Part shown: piece after piece, positions 5,942 through 13,424 of the stretch
Layout of the letters: every line of letters starts with the position of its first letter
How positions within the stretch are numbered: the first letter of the stretch is position 1
Assembly: GCA_937950415.1 (NCBI GenBank)
Contig: CALFDL010000235.1
Coordinates: 1-16,129, forward strand
DNA: 16,129 bases
Reading direction: 5' to 3'
DNA from: an uncultured Collinsella sp.
Lineage (GTDB): Bacteria; Actinomycetota; Coriobacteriia; Coriobacteriales; Coriobacteriaceae
Made by a program: the position numbers and the translations under genes
Notes under the pieces: model-generated
The model's input: only the letters and a program-made list of their open reading frames with translations
The model's database searches: none
Told to the model about the DNA's origin: nothing

Positions 5942-7564
5942 TTATGCCTTGAGCTCGAGGACGAGGAGCCAATCCCCGACCTCAGGCTTTTCTGGCAGCG
6001 TGATGCTGTCCGCGACGGCAAGGATGTCCTCGCCGTCACGGTATGCGCCCGTGCAGGGGTTAAACCATCGGCTTGCATAGGCAGCGCCCGTCGGCACGCC
6101 CTCGATAGCAAGCTTTCGGCGCACGGTATCGCCAAAGTACGCGACGATGCGCGAAAGGTCCTGATTGGCGGTTGCCAGCGGAGCCTTGTTGGCAAACAGG
6201 TTACCCACATCGGTCGTTTCGTAGGGAGCGAGCTCCCAGAAGTGATTGTCTTCGTAGAAGGAGCGCATGTAGCCCATCTGGACCGCGCCCTCTCCATCTA
6301 CCGCTTGGGCCCACGTAATGCCAAAGCGGTTGAAGATCGCCATGAAGGGATCGAGCTCTTTGGGGCTCTCCCACACGTTGTCCCAGATACCTTGGGCTCC
6401 GTAGGTATAGCCGGCGCCGCCGGCCTGCATGCAGATGTATGCCACACGGCGCAGCATGTCTGCAGTACACAGGCGCGTGCCCATTTCCTCAAGCGTCGAA
6501 CAGAACTCGTAGAGCGCCTCGCCCTCGACGAAGGGCTTGTCGCCATGAGCCTCCAGATAGTCAAAGTAATCGCTCGCCTTGATCAGGTAATCTCCGTGAC
6601 CGGCCTGGTTGAGCGTAAAATCCATCCAGGACTCGTCCTGGTAGTAGTCGGCAAAAGGTCGCTCGTTGGTATAGTGCGCCGTCGCCAGGTGGCCATAGCC
6701 GTCGCGGGCCTCGATCTCCAGGGCAACCTCGCGCCAACTGTCGATCAAAGCGGCTCGGTCTTCTTTGCCATACCCGGCGACCTCGCCGGCAAGTGTCCAC
6801 ACCATGGGGTACGCGCCATAGCGCGCCACCAGATAGCGGGCAAGATGCTTTTGGTGTTCGACCGCGTTCTCACCGCGGATGGAAAATGCCCATGCCTGTC
6901 CAAGCGCGTTGACCAAGCCGGCATCGGCGATATAGGCCATGCGGCGGTCGAGCTCCTGCTGATAGAACGCCACATTGGGCAGATCCTCCGCGCCCTTGGC
7001 CATGCCACCGTCAATCCAATAGCGGTCACGCGCGCCCATGTCAGAGCGCAGGTTGGTCTGATAGACGGTAAAGCCCTGCTCAACGCGCAGGTCGACCATG
7101 CCGCGGAACTGACTCGTCATACCGGGGTGGTTCGACTTGTCCCAGCTCTCGCGATAGGCAAACTCCCAATGAGTATCGCCCAGCCAAAAGAACGGCGTGC
7201 CATCCGCATAGGCAAACATATGCGGATTGTCCGCAACGCGGATAAAACCGTGGCGGTACAGATCGAGTTCGCCGGTGTATGGCACGGCCTCGACGTTGCC
7301 CGTGCAGCCATTAAGGCCGGTCTGCTCGGGAGCCTCGATAACGTAGCTCCAAGCGCCGAGCTCGGTCGGGGCAAACGACACGCGATAGATACACTCGCCG
7401 TCCCAGTAGGCCTCACGGCGGATTACCCTGCCGCTCGGACCGGTAAACTCCGCCCAAATCTCAACATCCAAAAACGGGTTGTCGAACGAACAGGCGCTCT
7501 CGAACGTCAGAACAACCGGACGCCACATCTCGGTAGCAGCATCTTGATTCAACGTCATATCCAT
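5942..7564 (-). CDS. DUF5060-DUF4038 apiosidase-like glycoside hydrolase, cytoplasmic
   Basis: Three parts are visible in 540 residues. The N-terminal DUF5060-like beta-sandwich (about 13-95) includes YRVSFAPTELGAWSY. The DUF4038 (apiosidase-like) TIM barrel (about 105-455) runs from HGFIRV and YADGTPFFWLGDTHWE through VWTLAGE (Glu261) and EGEALYE (Glu347/Glu349) to GYTYGAQGIWDN. The C-terminal part (about 465-540) includes SRWFNPCTGAY and DWLLVLEL, like the small 'collagen-binding' domain that follows DUF4038. DUF4038 is the domain of GH140, founded on the apiosidase of rhamnogalacturonan-II degradation. There is no signal peptide, so it acts inside the cell, presumably on a glycoside brought in by the downstream PTS. 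AAAGGGG precedes the ATG at 7564. DUF4038 covers enzymes of unknown specificity, so apiosidase activity is probable but not shown; the acid/base and nucleophile assignments (Glu261 and one of Glu347/349) are guesses. Confidence 0.8.
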   Translation of the reverse strand: MDMTLNQDAATEMWRPVVLTFESACSFDNPFLDVEIWAEFTGPSGRVIRREAYWDGECIYRVSFAPTELGAWSYVIEAPEQTGLNGCTGNVEAVPYTGELDLYRHGFIRVADNPHMFAYADGTPFFWLGDTHWEFAYRESWDKSNHPGMTSQFRGMVDLRVEQGFTVYQTNLRSDMGARDRYWIDGGMAKGAEDLPNVAFYQQELDRRMAYIADAGLVNALGQAWAFSIRGENAVEHQKHLARYLVARYGAYPMVWTLAGEVAGYGKEDRAALIDSWREVALEIEARDGYGHLATAHYTNERPFADYYQDESWMDFTLNQAGHGDYLIKASDYFDYLEAHGDKPFVEGEALYEFCSTLEEMGTRLCTADMLRRVAYICMQAGGAGYTYGAQGIWDNVWESPKELDPFMAIFNRFGITWAQAVDGEGAVQMGYMRSFYEDNHFWELAPYETTDVGNLFANKAPLATANQDLSRIVAYFGDTVRRKLAIEGVPTGAAYASRWFNPCTGAYRDGEDILAVADSITLPEKPEVGDWLLVLELKA

Positions 7565-7593
7565 TGCAGACCCCTTTCTGGTCTTGGTACCTA

Positions 7594-9066
7594 CTAGTTC
7601 AGTCCTCGCTCGCTGGCGGACGTCACGGCAAAGTCAACGATCGCCTGGGCGTCCTCAGCGCAAATGAAGCCTTGCGACACTTCGATTGCCGTATCGCGCT
7701 CGCACAGGGCACGGTAGTTATCAAGCGATCCGTACAGCTCCTTGAGCATCGATGCCGAAAACGACTCCATATGGCCAAACAGTCCATCCTTGTCGCTCGT
7801 CTTGTCGACCGTGCCCTGGCCCGGCTCCACCAGACTCGTGTTGGAATAGCGGGCAAACGGATGCTCGAGCAGGCAAGTGCGAAGGCCGCCCTTGGTGTTG
7901 CCCAAGGCATCCTTTACGTTCTCGCCGTTCGTATCCAGCTCAATGCGTGGGCACGTCGCCGGTGCGGCCCCCGTGCGAACCCAGCGGAACAGGTTGCGGA
8001 AGGCGGCGTGGAAGAGGTACTGCGACGGGTAGGCGTTTGCCTCGGCGTGCTTGCCGACGTACACCGGCAAATGATCGATGCGCTTGAGGTCCTCGTCGTC
8101 CTGGTAATAGTCGACATAGCTCCACTGCGTATCGTGGGAGGATCCCGTCACCTCATACAGTCGGTACTTAAAATCGGGATCGTCGCTATCGGGTATAAGC
8201 GTGCGCCAGCTCTCAAAGCGACCATTCTCACTCTCGGTCTGAAGGGCGATAAACGGCTCCTCGGCATGCTCGACGCGCAGCAGGTGGTGCGCATACCCTC
8301 GGTCGCTCTCGTACTGGTTGACGGGAATGCACATCGAGTGGATACCACCGCCGGACAGATATCCGTCAAACACGCGACCGTCACGGCACACGTCCTCGCG
8401 ATAGGCAAAGCTGTTGAGGTAGCGGAACAGGTAGGCGCCGGACTGCGACCATCCCGTAAGGCAGATCGTCTGGCGAGGATAATCGCGAATGGGGTTGAGG
8501 TCGGAGTCTCCGCGCAGTAACCAGGCAAGATCGGTCAGCATGTCCCAAAACAGGCCCGTCTCGTAGGAGATGTCCATATCGGGAAGCGCGCCGCCGCGCT
8601 CGAGCTGCTTCGGATCGTAGTCGAAGGGGCGCTCGGGAGTCGGGTTTGCCCAGCTCATAAAGCCATAGCGATCGGGATTGAATTCCTTGAGCTTGGCGAT
8701 GGTGTTGGGCTTGCTGGTAATGCCAACATAGATGTCGCCGGAGCGCACAAACTCGCCGTAGCCCAAGATCCACATGCGCTCGATTTCCATGAACGACGTG
8801 GGGTTGATGATCTCGACCACCACATTGCCGCTCGCCTGCGCCGGGTCTTTCGGGGCGCGAACAACGATGCGGTTGGAATAGGGGGCGTCGGCGGTCATAA
8901 CCTCCACGCCGCCGTCTTCATCGGCAGTGCGGTATACGTTGGCCGTGCCGTCAACGCGATACTCACGCTCGACGTAGCCGTACGCGCTCAGATGACAGTA
9001 GCGCTCGGCGCTCGAAAACGGATAGCTTTCATCCGTGATGGGCATTTCGGAAATACCGCTGATCAT
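7594..9066 (-). CDS. Alpha/beta-hydrolase domain protein (putative esterase)
   Basis: This 490-residue protein resembles the large alpha/beta-hydrolase domain family (the Abhydrolase_10 type). The nucleophile elbow is LTGWSQSGAYLFRY (residues 203-216) with presumed nucleophile Ser207; this is GxSxS rather than the usual GxSxG. Glu278 in LQTESE and His311 in VTGSSHDTQW are plausible triad partners. No signal peptide or transmembrane segment is seen. The start at 9066 has AAGGGGGAC upstream. It is the first gene of the unit, 29 nt ahead of the apiosidase-like gene, and divergent from a LacI-family regulator. A reasonable guess is removal of acyl groups (acetyl, malonyl or phenolic esters) from imported plant glycosides before glycosidic cleavage. 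No substrate can be read from the sequence. Confidence 0.75.
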   Translation of the reverse strand: MISGISEMPITDESYPFSSAERYCHLSAYGYVEREYRVDGTANVYRTADEDGGVEVMTADAPYSNRIVVRAPKDPAQASGNVVVEIINPTSFMEIERMWILGYGEFVRSGDIYVGITSKPNTIAKLKEFNPDRYGFMSWANPTPERPFDYDPKQLERGGALPDMDISYETGLFWDMLTDLAWLLRGDSDLNPIRDYPRQTICLTGWSQSGAYLFRYLNSFAYREDVCRDGRVFDGYLSGGGIHSMCIPVNQYESDRGYAHHLLRVEHAEEPFIALQTESENGRFESWRTLIPDSDDPDFKYRLYEVTGSSHDTQWSYVDYYQDDEDLKRIDHLPVYVGKHAEANAYPSQYLFHAAFRNLFRWVRTGAAPATCPRIELDTNGENVKDALGNTKGGLRTCLLEHPFARYSNTSLVEPGQGTVDKTSDKDGLFGHMESFSASMLKELYGSLDNYRALCERDTAIEVSQGFICAEDAQAIVDFAVTSASERGLN

Positions 9067-9219
9067 CTCGTCCCCCTTTGCTGTTGCGTTTGTTGAGACA
9101 AACTCTACTGGGGACGCAACTTAACTTCTATCGATTCTTAAGTTGAATTACTAAATGTTTAGCTTAATGAACAGCTGAGTGTTAAGCTCACTTTTAGTTA
9201 CCAATCGTTAGGAATCACC
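9067..9219. promoter_or_regulatory. Divergent promoter/operator region, hydrolase-PTS unit and LacI-1
   Basis: This 153-bp AT-rich spacer separates two divergent genes. It contains a 12-bp palindrome, CTAAA-TG-TTTAG (9151-9162), inside the 12-mer TTACTAAATGTT (9148-9159) that recurs exactly in the isomerase promoter. TTAAG (9138-9142) and CTTAA (9163-9167) add a looser outer inverted repeat. A second palindrome, GTTTGT-TGAG-ACAAAC (9088-9103), lies nearer the hydrolase start. Promoter boxes are not clear enough to name. The central palindrome is the best candidate operator for the adjacent LacI-family protein. Confidence 0.55.
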
Positions 9220-10215
9220 ATGGCCGTTACTGCAAAACAAATCGCCGACCAGCTGGGAATCTCGGCAGCGGCCGTCTCCCTCGCGCTTAACAACCGACGC
9301 GGCGTAAGCGAAAAGACTCGCCAGCTAGTACTTAGCACCGCCGAGGCCCTAGGTTACGACTTTAGCAAGATTAAGTTTGAACGCCAAAAGAGCGGAATCG
9401 TCGCACTGGTTGCCTTTAATCGACGCCGCATCTTCTCGAGCCCTTTCTTTTCCGACATGCTTGCCGGAGTCGAAGGTGCCCTGAGGCACGCGGGGTTCTC
9501 GTTTTCACTGGTTAACTACTCGCCATACGAGAATACACAGGAGCAGATTGCCAACATCGCCGAGGCGCGATACGACGGCGTCATCATCCTTGCGACAGAG
9601 ATGTTCGAGTCGGATTTTATGCCGTTCGCGTCGCTGGACTGCCCTCTGTTGCTGCTGGATTCATGCATGAGTGTTGGAGTCGATACGGTCAAGATCGACA
9701 ACGTCGCGAGCATGACGCTTGCCGTGCAGTACCTGTATTCGAAGCTTGGATCTGCCCCCGGGCTCTTAACGGCACCTGTCACCTTGGGCAACTTCACCGA
9801 ACGGCGTTTTGCCTACGAGCACGCCGTCGGTCAGTTAGCCGGATCGGAAAAGTGCGGTATCGTCCACGAACTCGCCACCACTCCAGACGACGCATACGCA
9901 AGCATGCTCAACATCATCGATGCGGGCGAGCCCCTTGCCCAAAGCTACGTCGCCGTTTTTGACGATATTGCCATAGGTGCCATGAAGGCGCTTATAGAGC
10001 GCGGTTATCGCGTGCCCGATGATGTGTGCATCGTCGGTTTCGACAACCACGTGGGCGGCACCTACGTGCAGCCGCAGCTGACCACGCTCAACGTACCGTC
10101 GCAGTATATGGGCACTGTCGCCGCGCGGCGCATCGTCGAGATCATCGACGAGACCGAACACCACCCGCTCAAAATTGAGCTGGGGGCATCGCTGATCAAG
10201 CGCCGCTCAGCCTAG
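9220..10215 (+). CDS. LacI-family transcriptional regulator (LacI-1)
   Basis: This 331-residue regulator has an N-terminal helix-turn-helix (TAKQIADQLGISAAAVSLALNN split over residues 4-25, then GVSEKTRQLVLSTAEALGYD) and a periplasmic-binding-protein-like effector domain from about residue 58 (SGIVALVAF) with late signatures VPDDVCIVGFDNH and PQLTTLNVPSQYMG. The recognition helix carries Ala, Ala and Leu at the positions equivalent to Tyr17, Gln18 and Arg22 of LacI. The hinge (DFSKIKFERQKSG) lacks the usual NxxARxL helix that binds the minor groove. AGGA precedes the ATG. It is divergent from the hydrolase-PTS unit, so it most likely controls that unit and itself, with a sugar or sugar-phosphate effector. 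The stop codon overlaps that of the convergent LacI-2 gene. Confidence 0.92.
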   Translation: MAVTAKQIADQLGISAAAVSLALNNRRGVSEKTRQLVLSTAEALGYDFSKIKFERQKSGIVALVAFNRRRIFSSPFFSDMLAGVEGALRHAGFSFSLVNYSPYENTQEQIANIAEARYDGVIILATEMFESDFMPFASLDCPLLLLDSCMSVGVDTVKIDNVASMTLAVQYLYSKLGSAPGLLTAPVTLGNFTERRFAYEHAVGQLAGSEKCGIVHELATTPDDAYASMLNIIDAGEPLAQSYVAVFDDIAIGAMKALIERGYRVPDDVCIVGFDNHVGGTYVQPQLTTLNVPSQYMGTVAARRIVEIIDETEHHPLKIELGASLIKRRSA

Positions 10216-11222
10216 AGCTCGCGCACGCTCTGGCGCTCGACAAAGTAGGTCGACACGGCCGTCTTGCAGGTGTAGCTCTTGGGGTTGCGGATGTTGCCTA
10301 CCAGACGGCGCACCGCAATCTCGCCCACCTCGTGTTTGGGAACATGTACCGTGGTGAGCGGCGGGTTGGAGAAGGCGCCCAAAGACAGGTCGTCAAAGCC
10401 GATGATCGAGACATCCTCGGGCACGCGAATACCGTGCTCGTTGAGCGCGCGCATGGCACCCACGGCGAGCACGTCGTTCTCGGCAAAGAAGGCCGTCGGC
10501 AAGTCGTCGCGCGAGACATTGTCGAGCCACACACCCATGTCGCGATAAGCGCCCTCGAGCGTGGTACCCAGCGTGACGCGCCATGCCGGGTTGGCCTCAA
10601 GGCCCGCATCCTCAAGCGCTTGGCGGTAGCCGCGCTCGCGGTCCTTAAAGTTGCGGATACGAAGGTCGCCCGCCAGATAGCCGATTTGCTTGTGGCCCTT
10701 CTCGATAAGGTAGTCCACGGCGCGCAGCACCGAATCGGTGTTGGCGATGACCACGGCGTCGAAGTACTGGCGATCACTCCAGCCGTCGAGCACAATCAGG
10801 TGGGCCGCCGCGTTAGCGAACAGGGCGTAGTCCTCCTCGCCCAGCTCGGTACCCATCAGCACGATGGCGGCCGATGGATCGGCGATCAGGCCCTCGACCT
10901 GCGGACGCACGGCGTCCAAGTCGCTAAAGTCGAGCGAGACAAAGCTCGTGCTCATACCGTGGCGACGAGCCTGACGCTCCACGCCCTCGATGACCGCGGG
11001 ATGGAAGGTGCTCTCGTCCAGGATGGCGCCCGTCTTGCGCGCGAGCACAAACTGGATGCTCTCGAGCTGCGTCGACTGCTGGTAGCCGAGCGACTGCGCA
11101 CACTCCAGGATGACCTTGGCGGTCTCCTCGCTCACGCTGCGCTTGCGGTTGAGCGCATTGGACACGGTTGCGGGCGAAAAACCGGTGATGCGGCTGATCT
11201 CGCGGACGCTTGCTTTGGCCAT
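10212..11222 (-). CDS. LacI-family transcriptional regulator (LacI-2)
   Basis: This 336-residue regulator starts MAKASVREISRITGFSPATV, the LacI helix-turn-helix, followed by SNALNRKRSVSEETAKVILECAQSLGYQ. The effector-binding domain runs from about residue 58 (KTGAILDES), with VPEDVSIIGFDDLSLG and PPLTTVHVPKHEVG near the C-terminus. As in LacI-1, the hinge (QSTQLESIQFVLARK) does not match the normal YxPNxxARxL. The ATG at 11222 follows AGGGGG; an in-frame extension of 27 residues upstream has no Shine-Dalgarno and was rejected. The gene is convergent with LacI-1 and downstream of the nucleoside hydrolase operon, but separated from it by a terminator. Its promoter carries the motif shared with the apioside-type promoters, so it may be autoregulated or cross-regulated. 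Target genes are not certain. Confidence 0.92.
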   Translation of the reverse strand: MAKASVREISRITGFSPATVSNALNRKRSVSEETAKVILECAQSLGYQQSTQLESIQFVLARKTGAILDESTFHPAVIEGVERQARRHGMSTSFVSLDFSDLDAVRPQVEGLIADPSAAIVLMGTELGEEDYALFANAAAHLIVLDGWSDRQYFDAVVIANTDSVLRAVDYLIEKGHKQIGYLAGDLRIRNFKDRERGYRQALEDAGLEANPAWRVTLGTTLEGAYRDMGVWLDNVSRDDLPTAFFAENDVLAVGAMRALNEHGIRVPEDVSIIGFDDLSLGAFSNPPLTTVHVPKHEVGEIAVRRLVGNIRNPKSYTCKTAVSTYFVERQSVREL

Positions 11223-11316
11223 TGTTCCCCCTAGTAACGGTCGCGGTCGAGCATCGTGGCCTGACCGCCCCGTGACTCGACAACTAAACGACCGCAAATT
11301 CAATCTAAACAGAATA

Positions 11317-11351
11317 GTAAATGTTTAATAGCTAGTTTAGCCTGTTGTCAA
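11317..11351 (-). promoter_or_regulatory. Probable LacI-2 promoter with overlapping operator
   Basis: On the minus strand a perfect TTGACA (11351-11346) is followed after 15 nt by TATTAA (11330-11325), a sigma-70-like pair with short spacing. The palindrome TAAA-TG-TTTA (11318-11327) overlaps the -10 side and a half-site-like CTAAAC (minus, 11340-11335) lies in the spacer. Two further CTAAAC copies (plus strand, 11284 and 11304) are 20 bp apart. The layout fits repression of LacI-2 by itself or by LacI-1. Confidence 0.5.
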
Positions 11352-11399
11352 GCAAAGCGGTGCAACTATTCCCCCAACGGGCACATTTACTCGGTAGCT

Positions 11400-11438
11400 A
11401 AAAAAGCCCCGTCCCAAATTGACTACATGGGACGGGGC
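11400..11438 (-). terminator. Intrinsic terminator of the ribokinase-nucleoside hydrolase operon
   Basis: A perfect 11-bp GC-rich stem (11406-11416 with 11428-11438; arm GCCCCGUCCCA) with an 11-nt loop is followed on the minus strand by six U residues. It lies 11 nt past the nucleoside hydrolase stop and insulates LacI-2 from that operon. Confidence 0.92.
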
Positions 11439-11449
11439 GTGAAAATCAT

Positions 11450-12424
11450 TTAGCCCAGGACGCGGGCCATACGCGCCCTGAACTCGGACAGGAAACGTGG
11501 GGCGTCCACGGTGAGCGCCACGAGCGCGCTCTTATCTGGATCGGACAGACGGTGCTCGTCGCAGATGGTGCGGCCGCGATACTCGCCCAGCAAGTCAACA
11601 CGCAGGTTACAGCCGAGCGCACCCACGAGCGTGGGATCAATCGCCACGGCAACCGCCAGCGGATCGTGCAGCGCGCAGCCGCCCAGGTAGGGCGCGTTCA
11701 TCTCGTACGAACCAATGTAGTGCTCGACCATGCTCGCAAACGCGCAGCCAGCCATAGTGCCCGAGCCCGTCCAGCCGGCAATGTCGCGACGTGTGAGCAC
11801 CACGCGATGCGTCACATCCAGCCCCACCATAGTGAGCTTGCGGCCCGAACGCAGCACGTCATCGGCCGCCTCGGGATCACTTGCCATATTGGCCTCGGCG
11901 CCCGCGCTCACGTTGCCGGGCACGGTAAGCGCACCGCCCATCACGACCACGCGGCCGATGGACATCATCGCCGCCGCATCGCGCTCCAGGGCAAGCGCCA
12001 GATTGGTGAGCGGGCCGGTCGCAACGTAGACCAGATCGGGACCATAGGTACGCGCGGCATCAATCAGGTAATCGACCGCCGCATTGCCATCGGCCGACGT
12101 CGCGCCCACCGGCTCGTACGGCGAGGCGGGCACGCTTGCGCCGCCAATGCCGTTCTTGCCGTGGATAAGCGTGGTGGACGCCGGCGGCGTGTAGGGTTCG
12201 GTTGCCTTCATGGGACGATCGGCGCCCAGGTACACCGGCACCTCGGGACGACCCAACAGGTCGAGCACCGCCAAGCAGTTGTGCGCCGACTGCTCGACGC
12301 GCACGTTGCCAAAGCACGTGGTGATGCCGACGAGCTCCACCTCGGGGCTCGCGATGGCATAGGCGAGCGCCATCGCATCGTCCACACCCATATCCAGATC
12401 AAGGATCAGCTTCTTGGTTGCCAT
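11450..12424 (-). CDS. Nucleoside hydrolase (inosine/uridine-preferring family)
   Basis: This 324-residue enzyme would hydrolyse the N-glycosidic bond of ribonucleosides to a free base plus ribose in the cytosol. The N-terminal calcium-binding signature is LDLDMGVDDAMAL (residues 8-20, Asp9, Asp11, Asp15, Asp16); the usual Cys/Pro of DCDPG are Leu10 and Met12. HGKNGIGG (88-95), ATGPLTN (135-141), AEANMASDPEAA (176-187) and LHDPLAVA (252-259, His253/Asp254) complete the active site. Its length is normal for the family. The ATG at 12424 lies four bases after the ribokinase stop, with GGAG upstream. Coupled with ribokinase, it converts nucleoside ribose to ribose 5-phosphate. Base specificity (purine or pyrimidine) cannot be set from these motifs. 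Confidence 0.93.
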   Translation of the reverse strand: MATKKLILDLDMGVDDAMALAYAIASPEVELVGITTCFGNVRVEQSAHNCLAVLDLLGRPEVPVYLGADRPMKATEPYTPPASTTLIHGKNGIGGASVPASPYEPVGATSADGNAAVDYLIDAARTYGPDLVYVATGPLTNLALALERDAAAMMSIGRVVVMGGALTVPGNVSAGAEANMASDPEAADDVLRSGRKLTMVGLDVTHRVVLTRRDIAGWTGSGTMAGCAFASMVEHYIGSYEMNAPYLGGCALHDPLAVAVAIDPTLVGALGCNLRVDLLGEYRGRTICDEHRLSDPDKSALVALTVDAPRFLSEFRARMARVLG

Positions 12425-12428
12425 TGTT

Positions 12429-13424
12429 CTACTCCGCTTCTCCGTCTACATCCAAACCGTCTAAACCAAACTTGCGCTCGACTTCCGCACGCGTGGGAAT
12501 TGATTGCTGAGCGCCCAGGCGTGACACCGTCACCGCCGAGGCGCGAGCGCCCGCCGCCATGCACTCAAAGAGCGGCAGGCCCTCCAGACGAGCCGCCGCC
12601 AACGCGCCGATAAACGTATCGCCGGCGGCCGTGGTATCGACTGCCGTACTCGAAAGTGCCGGCATGCGCAGCAGCTCACCGCCATCGCCGAGCGTAACCG
12701 AGCCGGCACCGCCCAACGTGATGACCGCGGTGCCGGCGCCCTTGGCAAGCAGGGCTTTGAGCGCGGCGACGCAACTCACATCATCCGTGGGCAGAATGCC
12801 CGTCAGAACCTGGCACTCGGTCTCGTTGGGACAGACCAAGTCGACCGCAGACCAGACCTCCGCAGGCAACTCACAAGCAGGCGCTGGATTAAAGACCGTA
12901 TAGAACCCCAGCTCGTGAGCGCAAGAGAGCGCCGCGGCCGTTGCCATCAGATCGCATTCGCCCTGGGCGATAAAGACGCTTCCGGCAGCCGGGGCAATCT
13001 CGCTGGCGTCTCCGTCGAGCCCATCGGCCACCAGGTGCCTCAGCGCGCAGGCCACATCCTCACCCGTAAGCGCGTGGTTGGCGCCCGGCGACAGCACGAT
13101 GCGGTTGTCGCTCTCGCAGCGAATGATAGTCGCGGTACCGGTCTCCACGTCATCGCGACGCGCCACAAACTCAACGCCCACGCCGGCATCCTGGAGCCCT
13201 GCCACAAGCGCATCACCAAAGGTATCGCGCCCAACAGCGCCGATCATGCACGTGCGCGCACCCATGCGCGCAGCAGTAACGGCCTGATTGGCTCCCTTAC
13301 CGCCGGCGTTGGTGATAAAACCGCTGCCATCGACCGTCTCGCCCGCACGCGGCATGCGCTCGCACGCCACCGAAAGGTCCATGTTCATGCTGCCGAACAC
13401 CGCAACGATGCTGTGATCCGCCAT
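12429..13424 (-). CDS. rbsK: Ribokinase (PfkB family)
   Basis: This 331-residue PfkB-family kinase has the ribokinase hallmarks: VFGSMNMDL (residues 9-17), the sugar-binding NAGGKGANQA (39-48), FNPAP (178-182), VCPNETE (197-203) and the catalytic DTTAAGDTFIGAL (263-275) with base Asp269. It phosphorylates ribose (or deoxyribose) to the 5-phosphate with ATP. The ATG at 13424 is chosen for the strong GAGGAGG just upstream and for correct alignment of the N-terminal strand; a 43-residue upstream extension is not supported. It is the first gene of a two-gene operon with nucleoside hydrolase, which defines its ribose supply. A short acidic tail (DGLDVDGEAE) ends the protein. Confidence 0.9.
   Translation of the reverse strand: MADHSIVAVFGSMNMDLSVACERMPRAGETVDGSGFITNAGGKGANQAVTAARMGARTCMIGAVGRDTFGDALVAGLQDAGVGVEFVARRDDVETGTATIIRCESDNRIVLSPGANHALTGEDVACALRHLVADGLDGDASEIAPAAGSVFIAQGECDLMATAAALSCAHELGFYTVFNPAPACELPAEVWSAVDLVCPNETECQVLTGILPTDDVSCVAALKALLAKGAGTAVITLGGAGSVTLGDGGELLRMPALSSTAVDTTAAGDTFIGALAAARLEGLPLFECMAAGARASAVTVSRLGAQQSIPTRAEVERKFGLDGLDVDGEAE

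Noticed and set aside
6242..8520. Long plus-strand open frames opposite the apiosidase-like and hydrolase genes
   Set aside because: No domain, no ribosome site, and both minus-strand proteins have family signatures over the full length.
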